A stretch of DNA of 64,000 nucleotides from Solemya velum gill symbiont (GCF_000787395.1 NZ_JRAA01000003.1:372001-436000), one strand, 5' to 3'; counted from the first letter of the stretch, positions 1 to 7,908 are shown. Numbers and translations: made by a program. The notes: a model not told the origin generated them from the sequence alone.

Positions 1-324
1 AATTTCGTTCGGAATGTAGCGTCGGGCATTCAATTTACTGGCCGGGTTAGGCCGCATTAGCATCTGGTTAAAAAATTTCATTTTGAAAAAATGATCACAG
101 GTTTTCGGGAGGTTAACCAGGTCTGGTAATCTTTGATGATTGAAATGAAATTCTTGTAACGTAGTAGACAATACGGAAAGAAAAGCAGATGTAGCGTAAT
201 AGTCGAGACCACGTCCCTTTCCTGGCACCCTGGGAGCTTCAAACAGGGAGGGGTTGTCAATCAGGAGTGAACTCAAAAACTTTTTTGCAGTCTCCTTCCA
301 ATCTGTATTTTTCTTCATATTCAC
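1..324 (-). CDS. Unidentified protein, 5' portion (runs off left edge)
   Basis: The minus strand is open from a GTG at 322-324 (or the ATG at 316-318) to the window edge, giving over 105 residues with no stop. GAGGG lies 7 bases before the GTG, which favours it as the start. The N-terminus begins MNMKKNTDWKETAKKF and is mixed hydrophilic and aromatic, with no signal peptide or membrane segment. I do not recognise the family. The gene reads away from the IclR regulator, about 90 bases downstream of that gene's stop, so both point left. The C-terminal part lies outside the window, so no function is proposed. Confidence 0.6.
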   Translation of the reverse strand, partial: MNMKKNTDWKETAKKFLSSLLIDNPSLFEAPRVPGKGRGLDYYATSAFLSVLSTTLQEFHFNHQRLPDLVNLPKTCDHFFKMKFFNQMLMRPNPASKLNARRYIPNEI

Positions 325-415
325 ATTTTAACCCTCACATAGAAAAGTCCCACGCCTTATAAGAGTTATCCGGTATAAGCTACCAGGTAAATAATAAAAG
401 TACTCTGCGTAGCAA

Positions 416-1171
416 TCAGTGCCCCAGTTGTGCAGAGAGTTTTTTGCCGGCTTCGATGAGATCATCGGCCCAGGCGTCTCTGCGTCGATCTATCGGGGAA
501 GAGACGGACAATCCGGCAACAGCAGTATTGGTATTGTCATAGATGAGTACGCCTATACAGCCGACATCGATTTCTGCTTCTTCATTATCGAATGCAAAGC
601 CGCGAGAGACTGCCTCGTTACACTCCTTTCTCAGTCGCTCGACACTGTTGATAGTATTTCTTGTATAGGCAGGAAGGTTTGTACGTGTTGCATAGCCGTC
701 TATGGCTTCATCACCTGCAACACCCAGCATCAATTTACCGACTGCAGTTACATGCAGTGGTGCCCGGCTTCCAACCAGTTGTTGAACGTGCATCATGCGT
801 TTTGGCGTGGCTTTTTCGATATAGACCACTTCGTCACCTTCCCGGATCGTCAGGTTGACCGATTCGTTCAGTCTGTCGCGAAGGTCTTCCATTATGGGCA
901 TCGCCAGTGAGCGTATGTCAATATTGCTGTGAAGCCTGGCACCCAGTTGCAGCAGGCGCATGCCGAGTCGGTAGTTGCCGGCACTGTCCTTTTCTACCAA
1001 CCGGTTGTGGATCAGCGCAGCGAGAATTCTGAAAGTGGTTGAGCTATGAAAGCCTGTCTCTGCACTCAGGATCTTCAGGCTGACCGGTTCCGGATAGCGC
1101 GCTATTGCGTTTAATAGCTCTGTGGCGCGGTCGATCGCCTGGATGCGGTACTCCTTGTTGTTTTCTTTCAT
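416..1171 (-). CDS. bhcR: IclR-family transcriptional regulator, likely BhcR
   Basis: This 251-residue protein has the IclR architecture: a winged helix-turn-helix at about residues 10-75 (segment SLKILSAETGFHSSTTFRIL), followed by a C-terminal effector-binding domain. The motif VGCIGVLIYD near residue 205 and the GLSVSSP segment are typical of that domain. The gene is divergent from the dehydratase/aldolase/reductase operon. In Paracoccus the beta-hydroxyaspartate cycle genes are controlled by a divergent IclR regulator, BhcR, which responds to glyoxylate. The family is certain; the BhcR assignment rests on gene context and on three similar AT-rich motifs in the shared promoter region. Confidence 0.8.
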   Translation of the reverse strand: MKENNKEYRIQAIDRATELLNAIARYPEPVSLKILSAETGFHSSTTFRILAALIHNRLVEKDSAGNYRLGMRLLQLGARLHSNIDIRSLAMPIMEDLRDRLNESVNLTIREGDEVVYIEKATPKRMMHVQQLVGSRAPLHVTAVGKLMLGVAGDEAIDGYATRTNLPAYTRNTINSVERLRKECNEAVSRGFAFDNEEAEIDVGCIGVLIYDNTNTAVAGLSVSSPIDRRRDAWADDLIEAGKKLSAQLGH

Positions 1172-1566
1172 CTGTCATCAATCCTGGTAGGAAGGTGGGG
1201 TTTTCATAATGTAAAAAATATGATTCATTTTTACATAAAAGCACAATAACGCAAATGTTTTCCCTCACTACAAATAAAAAATAACACGATTATAGTTTCA
1301 CAATATGAAAAAAATATCAGTTATCGATCTGAAAACCGCATTAAATAAGGGAGTAGATGATGTGTCCTTTGATAATTACATAATATGAAAACATATCCGT
1401 ATTGCGAAATTCATTCCAGTCATTTACTTTAGCTCCATTGAAACTGAGACGAAAGATTCATCCGGAGCTATTTCATGCATGACCTGAAGGATCCGATTAC
1501 CACGGTTACCGGTGTCATCAGGGTGCAGAAATATAACCGAATGAGAATAAACAACAGGAGTTCGTC
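1172..1566. promoter_or_regulatory. Divergent regulatory region with three operator-like repeats
   Basis: This 395-base AT-rich gap separates the IclR gene from the operon it faces. A motif occurs in direct orientation at 1296-1311 (TTTCACAATATGAAAA) and 1376-1391 (TTACATAATATGAAAA). A one-base-shorter reverse-complement version lies at 1201-1216, 30 bases from the regulator start. These are candidate binding sites for the regulator. No clear sigma-70 promoter could be assigned. The first gene has a good ribosome binding site, ACAGGAG, at about 1554-1560. No small open reading frame with coding character was seen here. Confidence 0.5.
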
Positions 1567-2541
1567 ATGACCATACAGGCTGAGACTATGATAATCCCGA
1601 CATTCGATGATGTATTGATAGCGCATGAACGTATCAAGCCGTATATCCATCGCACCCCGGTATTGACATCAACATTCCTGAACGAGTTGACCGGTGCAGA
1701 GTTGTTTTTCAAATGCGAAAATTTCCAGAAAGCCGGAGCTTTCAAGGCGCGTGGAGCATCGAACGCGGTATTCAGCCTGTCGGAAAATAAAGCAGCAGTT
1801 GGTGTTGCGACTCATTCCTCTGGAAATCATGCTCTCTCGCTGTCATACGCTGCTGGTCGGCGCGGCATTCCGGTCACGGTCGTCATGCCACACTCAGCAC
1901 CGCAGGCCAAGAAGGATGCAGTGAGGGGATATGGTGGAACCATCGTTGAATGTGAGCCATCGCTCAGTTCAAGAGAGTCCACTTTTGCCCAGGTCGTGGC
2001 CGAGTCCGGTGCTGAGTTTGTCCATCCGTATAATGACCCTCGCGTCATCGCAGGGCAGGGAACCTGCTCGCTGGAACTGAATGAGCAGGTCGAGAACCTG
2101 GAGATGGTCGTCGCGCCTATCGGTGGCGGCGGCATGGTCTCCGGTACTTGCCTGACACTCTCCAATGTTGCTCCGGATATCAAGATTTATGCTGCTGAAC
2201 CCTTGAATGCTGACGATGCTGCACGCTCTCTGCATGCTGGCCACATTATTGCCGACGATGCACCGGAAACAGTCGCAGATGGTCTCAAGGTTCCGTTGAA
2301 GGACTTGACCTGGCACTTCGTCAAGAATCATGTCACAGACATCCTGACCGCAACCGAAGAAGAAATTGTCGATGCGATGAAACTGATCTGGAAACGCATG
2401 AAGATCGTGATGGAACCAAGTAGCGCAGTGCCGTTGGCAACCATCATTAAAAACAAAGAAATTTTTCAAGGTAAACGGGTCGGCGTAATCATTACCGGCG
2501 GTAATGTCGACCTCGACAACCTGCCCTGGAACAAAAACTGA
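1567..2541 (+). CDS. bhcB: Beta-hydroxyaspartate dehydratase (BhcB), threonine dehydratase family
   Basis: This 324-residue fold-type II PLP enzyme resembles threonine/serine dehydratases and serine racemases. The PLP lysine is K60 in AGAFKARGA, the SSGNHA substrate loop follows at about residue 80, and the phosphate-binding glycine loop GGGG lies near residue 187. There is no C-terminal ACT domain, so it is not a biosynthetic IlvA. BhcB converts beta-hydroxyaspartate to iminosuccinate. The assignment over a generic threonine dehydratase depends on the neighbours: a BhcC-like aldolase starts 17 bases after the stop and a BhcD-like reductase follows. The start ATG has ACAGGAG upstream. Confidence 0.75.
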   Translation: MTIQAETMIIPTFDDVLIAHERIKPYIHRTPVLTSTFLNELTGAELFFKCENFQKAGAFKARGASNAVFSLSENKAAVGVATHSSGNHALSLSYAAGRRGIPVTVVMPHSAPQAKKDAVRGYGGTIVECEPSLSSRESTFAQVVAESGAEFVHPYNDPRVIAGQGTCSLELNEQVENLEMVVAPIGGGGMVSGTCLTLSNVAPDIKIYAAEPLNADDAARSLHAGHIIADDAPETVADGLKVPLKDLTWHFVKNHVTDILTATEEEIVDAMKLIWKRMKIVMEPSSAVPLATIIKNKEIFQGKRVGVIITGGNVDLDNLPWNKN

Positions 2542-2557
2542 AACCTGGAGTAAAACA

Positions 2558-3715
2558 ATGAACGCAACAGTCAATTTAGATACATATGAAGTTGGTTACG
2601 ACATTCCTGCAAGTATCGGTATGGATGAAGCGGATATCCAGACCCCGTGCCTGGTCGTGGACCTTGATGCATTCGAACACAACATAGAAGTGATGCGTGC
2701 CTATTGCGAAAAGATGGGTATACGTCACCGCCTGCACGGCAAAATGCACAAGTCGGTCGACGTGGCGAACTACCAGATTGAGAAAGGTAACTCCTGCGGC
2801 GTCTGCTGCCAGAAGGTGAGCGAAGCCGAGGTTTTTGCCCGCGCAGGTATCAAGGATGTCCTGGTTTCAAACCAGGTGCGTGACCCGGCCAAGATTGATC
2901 GACTCGCCAACCTGCCGACGTTCGGCGCACGTACTATTTGCTGTGTGGATGACATTGATAACGTGGCAGAGCTGTCTGAGGCAGCTGTTCGTCATGGAAC
3001 AGAGATTGAGGTGCTGGTTGAGATCGATTGTGGCGCCGGTCGTTGTGGTGTGTCCGCTGGCCAGCCGGTTGTGGACATTGCCAAGGCCGTTGAAGCAGCA
3101 GAAGGTTTGAAGTTCTCAGGTATCCAGGCATACCAGGGCGCGATGCAACATATGAAAAGCTACGAGGATCGCAAGGAGAAGATTGATATCGCGGTAGACA
3201 TGGTGAAGCAATCCATGGAGATGCTAAAGGCCGAAGGCCTTGAGTGCGACATTGTCGGTGGCGGTGGTACCGGCAGTTACTACTTCGAGGGGGCTTCCGG
3301 TGTATACAACGAACTCCAATGCGGTTCCTACGCTTTCATGGACGCAGATTACCAGACCATTCATGACGAAAAGGATCAGCCGATTTCTGAATTCAAGAAT
3401 TCACTCTTTATTCTGACTTCTGTCATGAGCCACGCCAAAAGCGATAAGGCCATCTGTGACGCCGGGCTCAAGGCGCAGTCAATCGATAGTGGCCTGCCAT
3501 ACATATTTGGCCGCGATGATGTTGAGTACATTAAATGCTCCGATGAACATGGCGTGATTGAAGATTCAGGTAATGCGTTAAAGGTCAATGACAAGCTGAA
3601 ACTGGTGCCCGGACATTGTGACCCAACCTGTAACGTCCACGACTGGTATGTCGGCGTACGCAACGGAAAGGTTGAATCGCTGTGGCCAGTGAGTGCACGT
3701 GGTAAGGCATATTAA
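2558..3715 (+). CDS. bhcC: 3-hydroxy-D-aspartate aldolase (BhcC), DSD1/D-threonine aldolase family
   Basis: This 385-residue fold-type III PLP protein matches the length of known 3-hydroxyaspartate aldolases. The PLP lysine is expected at K62 in the HGKMHKS motif. HCDPTC near the C-terminus supplies the His and Asp metal ligands of D-threonine-aldolase-type enzymes. The enzyme joins or splits glycine and glyoxylate with (2R,3S)-beta-hydroxyaspartate. The ATG at 2558 follows CTGGAG and starts just after the bhcB stop; a longer in-frame start at 2504 would overlap bhcB and lacks a good site. A D-3-hydroxyaspartate dehydratase of the same fold is the main alternative. Close genomic linkage to bhcB and bhcD supports the aldolase. 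Confidence 0.75.
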   Translation: MNATVNLDTYEVGYDIPASIGMDEADIQTPCLVVDLDAFEHNIEVMRAYCEKMGIRHRLHGKMHKSVDVANYQIEKGNSCGVCCQKVSEAEVFARAGIKDVLVSNQVRDPAKIDRLANLPTFGARTICCVDDIDNVAELSEAAVRHGTEIEVLVEIDCGAGRCGVSAGQPVVDIAKAVEAAEGLKFSGIQAYQGAMQHMKSYEDRKEKIDIAVDMVKQSMEMLKAEGLECDIVGGGGTGSYYFEGASGVYNELQCGSYAFMDADYQTIHDEKDQPISEFKNSLFILTSVMSHAKSDKAICDAGLKAQSIDSGLPYIFGRDDVEYIKCSDEHGVIEDSGNALKVNDKLKLVPGHCDPTCNVHDWYVGVRNGKVESLWPVSARGKAY

Positions 3716-3775
3716 AAGCAGGTTTGTGGACCGGAGCGGTTGCATGCTCCGGTCCAGATAATCAGGAGTGAAATC

Positions 3776-4780
3776 ATGAATCAACCTTTATCAGTAATGG
3801 AAGCCGAAAAAGGAGTGGTTGTCGTTTCCGAGGCAACTTGCGAAGAGGTTATCGACCGTGCTTCATCTTTTACAGCGGTGGAAAGTGTTTTTGCCGCGAT
3901 GGCAAGAGGGGATGCCTACAACTTTCCGGTTGTCAGGGAAGCGATCGGCCATGCCGATGCGTTGTACGGATTCAAGTCCGGTTTCGACCGGGCGGGTATG
4001 AGCCTGGGTGTGAAGTCTGGCGGGTACTGGCCTGGTAATGTGAACCTGGGTATTCCCAATCATCAGTCGACGGTGTTCCTGTTTGATCCTGATACCGGCA
4101 GGTTGAAGGCCATGGTTGGTGGCAATTACCTGACCGCTGTACGTACGGCAGCATCATCAGCAGTCTCGATCAATCATTTGGCTCGAAAGGATGCCAAGGT
4201 GCTGGGCATGGTTGGTGCCGGTCACCAGTCAAAGTTCCAGTTGCGTGCTGCCGCGGATCAACGTGATTTCGAAAAAGTTGTTGCCTGGAATCCGCATCCT
4301 GAGATGTTACCCGGGCTGAAGGCAGTAGCTGATGAATTGGGCTTGCCTTTTGAATCTGTAGAACGGGAAGAGTTATGTGCACAGGCTGATGTCATCATTA
4401 CCATCACTTCAGCATTTGAAGCCTTACTGATGAAAGAGTGGATCAAACCTGGTACTCATATTGCCTGTATGGGTACAGACACAAAGGGTAAGCAGGAAGT
4501 GGATACAGCCCTGGTTGAAAGCGCCACCCTGTTCACTGACGAGATCGTCCAATCAATCACCATTGGCGAAAACCAGCATGCCATCGAGAGTGGCGCGATC
4601 AGTGAGTCGGATATCACGCCAATCGGTGATGTCATCAACGGCAAACATCCGGGGCGAAGCCATGCTGATGAAATCACCCTGTTTGATGGCGCCGGTGTGG
4701 GCCTGCAGGACCTTGCGGTCGCGTCGGTAGCGGTGGACCTGGCTCTCGAAAAGGATCAGGCCCAACACGTATCACTCTAA
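3776..4780 (+). CDS. bhcD: Iminosuccinate reductase (BhcD), ornithine cyclodeaminase/mu-crystallin family
   Basis: This 334-residue protein has the ornithine cyclodeaminase fold. The substrate lysine region FKSGFD and LGVKSGGYW lie at about residues 66-86, and the dinucleotide motif GMVGAGHQSKFQL lies near residue 145. In the beta-hydroxyaspartate cycle BhcD reduces iminosuccinate to L-aspartate with NADH. True cyclodeaminases and alanine dehydrogenases share the fold, so the substrate is inferred from context. The ATG follows CAGGAG by about 6 bases. A 60-base gap separates it from bhcC, and the FAH-family gene starts 13 bases after its stop, so all four are probably one operon. Confidence 0.75.
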   Translation: MNQPLSVMEAEKGVVVVSEATCEEVIDRASSFTAVESVFAAMARGDAYNFPVVREAIGHADALYGFKSGFDRAGMSLGVKSGGYWPGNVNLGIPNHQSTVFLFDPDTGRLKAMVGGNYLTAVRTAASSAVSINHLARKDAKVLGMVGAGHQSKFQLRAAADQRDFEKVVAWNPHPEMLPGLKAVADELGLPFESVEREELCAQADVIITITSAFEALLMKEWIKPGTHIACMGTDTKGKQEVDTALVESATLFTDEIVQSITIGENQHAIESGAISESDITPIGDVINGKHPGRSHADEITLFDGAGVGLQDLAVASVAVDLALEKDQAQHVSL

Positions 4781-4793
4781 AAGATGCATCACG

Positions 4794-5687
4794 ATGAAAC
4801 TGGCCAGCTTTACCCTGAAAGGTAACAAAAATCCTCTATATGGTGTTATCCGGAACGGAGAGGTGTTTGTGCCCGGAACGGATTTCATCTCTATTCATGC
4901 CAGCCTGAGAGATGTCATTGAGGCAAATGCACTTGAGCAGCTTGAACGTTCCTGTAATGGCACGAAGGCCTATTCATTGAATGAAGTCAGCCTGTTGCCG
5001 CCAGTACCGAATGCCCGCAGAGTCATCTGCGCAGGAATGAACTACCAGAAAGTTTACCCGGTCGATATCGATAAACCGCCGGAACCTGAAAATATCCTGC
5101 TCTTTTCAAAACTCGAGGGCACCCTGGTCGGACATGCCGATGAGTTGGAGATGCCTCCGGGTGAGGCAGGCCTGAGCTATGACTATGAAGGGGAACTCGT
5201 CTGCATCATCGGAAAGGGCGGGCGCTATATCTCGCAACAGGATGCGCTTGAACATATCGCAGGCTTTACTATCATGAACGACGGATCAGTCAGGGATTGG
5301 CAGAAACAGAGTATCCATGCGGGTAAGAATTTTGCCAATTCCGGATCATGCGGACCATGGATGGTGACCAGGGACGATATTCCCGATGTAACTGAAGTTC
5401 GAATCGAGACGCGATTAAACGGTGACAACGTGCAGTCTGCATCGGTCAGGGAGATGCTTTTCCCGATCGAGGAATTGATCTGCTATATCTCGCATACCAT
5501 CGATCTGAAACCGGGTGACATGATTGCCACCGGGTCACCAGATGGCTCAGGTGGAAGCCTAAACCCCAAGAGGTATTTACGCGACGGTGACAAGTTGGAA
5601 ATTGAAATCACTGATATTGGCACTCTCAAAAACCGTGTTTGCAGTCAGCAGTTCATGGGCTTTGAAAAACAGAAGATGAGTGTGTGA
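4794..5687 (+). CDS. Fumarylacetoacetate hydrolase-family protein
   Basis: This 297-residue protein has a short N-terminal domain and a C-terminal FAH catalytic domain (about 75-285). Metal-binding acidic residues occur in FSKLEG and YDYEGELV, with NDGSVRDWQ and TGSPDGSG following. The superfamily includes acylpyruvases, oxaloacetate decarboxylases (FAHD1) and oxaloacetate tautomerases (FAHD2). It is the last gene of the bhc-like operon. Iminosuccinate, made by BhcB, hydrolyses readily to oxaloacetate, so an oxaloacetate tautomerase or decarboxylase would make sense here. That substrate is inference; the family is clear. Roles in aromatic breakdown are less likely because no such genes are near. 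Confidence 0.8.
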   Translation: MKLASFTLKGNKNPLYGVIRNGEVFVPGTDFISIHASLRDVIEANALEQLERSCNGTKAYSLNEVSLLPPVPNARRVICAGMNYQKVYPVDIDKPPEPENILLFSKLEGTLVGHADELEMPPGEAGLSYDYEGELVCIIGKGGRYISQQDALEHIAGFTIMNDGSVRDWQKQSIHAGKNFANSGSCGPWMVTRDDIPDVTEVRIETRLNGDNVQSASVREMLFPIEELICYISHTIDLKPGDMIATGSPDGSGGSLNPKRYLRDGDKLEIEITDIGTLKNRVCSQQFMGFEKQKMSV

Positions 5688-5761
5688 AACAAGAGTGATT
5701 ATCATTGGCACCATGGCAGGGGTGCTAATAACTATCAGGAATAAAGTCTACAATCTATCGT

Positions 5762-5783
5762 GAATTCAATTTCCAAGTGCAAC
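5762..5783 (+). repeat. Left terminal inverted repeat of the IS30 element
   Basis: The repeat starts GAATTCAATTTCC and ends AGTGCAAC. It pairs with the right end at 17 of 22 positions. Confidence 0.7.
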
Positions 5784-5858
5784 TCAACAGAGTTGGTTAG
5801 AGGGCAAGCTGCGGTAGCATAGGTAGCTTCTCTCACCGACCAAAGTTAGAGGAGCACC

Positions 5859-6821
5859 ATGTACACGCAGCTTACCCAGGAAGAACGATACCAGATTCAG
5901 GCACTGATGAAAGCAGGTCACAATCAAACAGAGATAGCCAAGATACTTGGGCGCCACAAATCCACTGTCAGCCGCGAACTGAGGCGTAACCGTGGCTTGC
6001 GCGGCTATCGCCCCAAACAGGCCCATCGGCTGTCTGTAGAGCGCCGTCAGAGCAAGAGCCAGCCCCGTATTGCCACTACCCACTGGGAGCGAGTCGAGCA
6101 TCTGTTGCGCGAGGACTGGAGTCCGGAACAAATCAGCCTGTGGCTGTGCAATGAGGCTGACATTCAAATCTCTCATGAGTGGATTTACCAGTACGTTCTC
6201 CAGAACAAATCCATGGGCGGTAACCTATACCGCCACCTGCGTTGCCAGAAGCAGCGTCGAAAGCGCTATGGCAGCTATAGCCGCCGAGGGCAACTGATTA
6301 ACCGAGTCAGCATCGATGAACGTCCTGCCGTGGTTGATGAGCGTTCACGCTTCGGTGATTGGGAACTTGATACCATTATCGGAAAAGGCCACAAACAGGC
6401 CATCGTTTCAATCACCGAGCGTAAATCCCGATTGACGCTCATCCATAAGGTGGAGAGAAAAACCGCCAGCAACGTCACCAGCGCTATCCTCAAACTGCTC
6501 AAACCCATCGCCGGCCGCGTTCACACGCTGACCTCAGATAATGGTAAGGAATTCGCCGGTCACGAGACCATCGCTAAAGGCCTCAGTGCCAGGTTCTTCT
6601 TTGCCCATCCCTATGCCTCCTGGGAACGTGGCTTGAATGAGAACACCAATGGACTCATTCGCCAATACTTCCCAAAGCATCGGGACTTTACAACCATCAC
6701 TCAGGCGGAAATCAACCAGGTGATGAATAAACTGAACAATCGTCCCCGAAAATGTCTTGGCATTAAAACGCCCAATCAAGTATTTTTCGGGATTAACCCA
6801 TCCGTTGCACTAGTGAGTTGA
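5859..6821 (+). CDS. IS30-family transposase
   Basis: This 320-residue transposase is full length. The N-terminus has the IS30 helix-turn-helix (LTQEERYQIQALMKAG, then EIAKILGRHKSTVSRELRRN). The C-terminal half carries the DDE integrase core: Asp in WELDTIIG, Asp in LTSDNGKEF, and Glu in GLNENTNG. All three catalytic residues and an uninterrupted frame suggest it may still be active. A ribosome binding site (AGAGGAG) precedes the ATG. The stop codon overlaps the right inverted repeat. Confidence 0.93.
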   Translation: MYTQLTQEERYQIQALMKAGHNQTEIAKILGRHKSTVSRELRRNRGLRGYRPKQAHRLSVERRQSKSQPRIATTHWERVEHLLREDWSPEQISLWLCNEADIQISHEWIYQYVLQNKSMGGNLYRHLRCQKQRRKRYGSYSRRGQLINRVSIDERPAVVDERSRFGDWELDTIIGKGHKQAIVSITERKSRLTLIHKVERKTASNVTSAILKLLKPIAGRVHTLTSDNGKEFAGHETIAKGLSARFFFAHPYASWERGLNENTNGLIRQYFPKHRDFTTITQAEINQVMNKLNNRPRKCLGIKTPNQVFFGINPSVALVS

Positions 6822-6825
6822 ATCC
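6804..6825 (-). repeat. Right terminal inverted repeat of the IS30 element
   Basis: Read on the minus strand it begins GGATTCAACTC and ends AGTGCAAC, matching the left end at 17 of 22 positions. It contains the transposase stop codon. Confidence 0.7.
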
Positions 6826-6868
6826 GCGAGAGTATGCAAAACAGAAACAACGAATTAAGGAGAGCATT

Positions 6869-7585
6869 ATGTTGAAACCAAGAATAATCCTCATTACAGC
6901 TTTTGCAGTCGCTTTCCAGACCGCACTAGCCAGTTCAGCCATTGCAGGCGCCACCAAGGGAGCATACTTTGGTGTTGATGTCGGCTACAGTTGGCTAGAT
7001 GACTATACTTACTTTTTAGACGGATCAAGCTCAGGAGATCATCCCACGGACTTTGATGGTGGATTGATTTGGACGCTAAAAGGGGGTTACGGATATGACA
7101 ATGGGTGGCGTGCTGAACTCGAACTAAGTCACAGGGAAAATGATGTGGATAGCTTCAACGATATGGATGGAAGCGGGAGTGTAACGAACACGAGTCTCTT
7201 CCTTAACGCCCTGTATGATTTTGATTCCGGCTCCATGTTTACACCATTCCTTGGTGCTGGTGTTGGCTACATGGATATTGATGTAAACAATGCACGTCAC
7301 ACTGAGCACGATAATCCATTACATTCAAACGGCGGTTGTTGTACTGGCATTGTTGATGGCAGTGATGGTGTCATCGGTATCCAGGGCATTGCTGGTGTTT
7401 CTTACGCTGTCTCTCCGACGGTATCAGTCGTATTGGATGTTCGCTATGTAACCGCACTCAATGATCCAGAGTTTGGATACGGTTATGGCTGTAATTCAGA
7501 TGGTACTGGCTGTGATGGTACTGGCACTTTGGAAATGGACTACTCGAATACATCGGTGAACCTAGGCTTTAGGATGCAATTCTAG
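6869..7585 (+). CDS. Outer-membrane beta-barrel protein
   Basis: This 238-residue protein starts at an ATG preceded by AAGGAGAG; an in-frame start at 6818 lies inside the insertion sequence and is rejected. The first 28 residues form a signal peptide (hydrophobic core, then SAIAGA). The mature part is a series of alternating amphipathic strands rich in Gly, Asp and Tyr. It ends in MQF, the C-terminal phenylalanine typical of barrel proteins, and resembles the OmpA-like or OMP_b-brl eight-strand families. Two cysteine-bearing loops are unusual: GGCCTG near residue 152 and YGCNSDGTGCDG near residue 207. The function is not known. A terminator follows. Confidence 0.8.
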   Translation: MLKPRIILITAFAVAFQTALASSAIAGATKGAYFGVDVGYSWLDDYTYFLDGSSSGDHPTDFDGGLIWTLKGGYGYDNGWRAELELSHRENDVDSFNDMDGSGSVTNTSLFLNALYDFDSGSMFTPFLGAGVGYMDIDVNNARHTEHDNPLHSNGGCCTGIVDGSDGVIGIQGIAGVSYAVSPTVSVVLDVRYVTALNDPEFGYGYGCNSDGTGCDGTGTLEMDYSNTSVNLGFRMQF

Positions 7586-7623
7586 TCACTTTCCTCTGTT
7601 CCTACGGCAACAAGTAGATGAAG

Positions 7624-7649
7624 ACCCCGCCATAGTGCGGGGTTTTTTT
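7624..7649 (+). terminator. Rho-independent terminator after the beta-barrel gene
   Basis: A 7-bp stem ACCCCGC / GCGGGGT with a 6-base loop is followed by a run of seven T residues. It lies about 40 bases after the stop codon. Confidence 0.85.
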
Positions 7650-7770
7650 ATTCCCGATTTTTCGAGAGATTGAATGTCCACTTCTGGCCGAAAGCAGTCA
7701 TTAAGCGTAGCTGTACCGTGCAATTTCATGAACTCACGCCATTAGATGAGCATGAAAATAGTGGTTTTGG

Positions 7771-7792
7771 AGTGTGTAAGCAGTGTGTAAGC
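7771..7792. repeat. Tandem duplication of an 11-base unit
   Basis: The unit AGTGTGTAAGC occurs twice in a row directly next to the tRNA terminator. No function is evident. Confidence 0.6.
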
Positions 7793-7823
7793 AAAAATGA
7801 CTTAGCCAAAACTGGCTAAGTCA
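7793..7823 (-). terminator. Rho-independent terminator of tRNA-Ile2
   Basis: On the minus strand a 10-bp perfect stem TGACTTAGCC / GGCTAAGTCA with a 6-base loop is followed by TTTTT. It begins about 8 bases after the tRNA 3' end. Confidence 0.85.
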
Positions 7824-7831
7824 TTGAAAAG

Positions 7832-7908
7832 TGGTGGGCCGTCAGGGACTTGAACCCCGGACCAAAGGATTATGAGTCCTCTGCTCTAACCAACTGAGCT
7901 AACGGCCC
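7832..7908 (-). tRNA. tRNA-Ile2 (CAT anticodon, lysidine type)
   Basis: The 77-nt cloverleaf has acceptor GGGCCGT / ACGGCCC, a T arm with GGTTCAAGTCC, encoded CCA, and the anticodon loop CTCATAA. A CAT anticodon can be Met or Ile2. Base pairs C4-G69 and C5-G68 are the determinants used by TilS for tRNA-Ile2, and elongator tRNA-Met usually lacks them. E. coli ileX also lies close to rpoD. I therefore call Ile2, decoding AUA after conversion of C34 to lysidine, with elongator Met as the alternative. Confidence 0.85.

Larger units (their letters stand above)
5762..6825 (+). mobile_element. IS30-family insertion sequence, apparently complete
   Basis: The element is about 1064 bases and holds one intact transposase. 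Imperfect terminal inverted repeats lie at 5762-5783 and 6804-6825 and match at 17 of 22 positions, with the shared cores ATTCAA and AGTGCAAC. The transposase stop codon lies inside the right repeat, as in compact IS30 elements. I could not identify a short target duplication, so the exact ends are uncertain by a few bases. It sits between the bhc-like operon and the outer-membrane protein gene and interrupts neither. Confidence 0.8.

Noticed and set aside
78-260. A 60-residue frame at the left edge
   Set aside because: The frame from 324 to the edge is longer, has a ribosome site and continues beyond the window.
5784-6176. A 130-residue minus-strand frame in the insertion sequence
   Set aside because: It is opposite the intact transposase and IS30 elements carry one gene.
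7832-7908. Elongator tRNA-Met
   Set aside because: Acceptor pairs C4-G69 and C5-G68 and the location by rpoD favour tRNA-Ile2; Met cannot be fully excluded.
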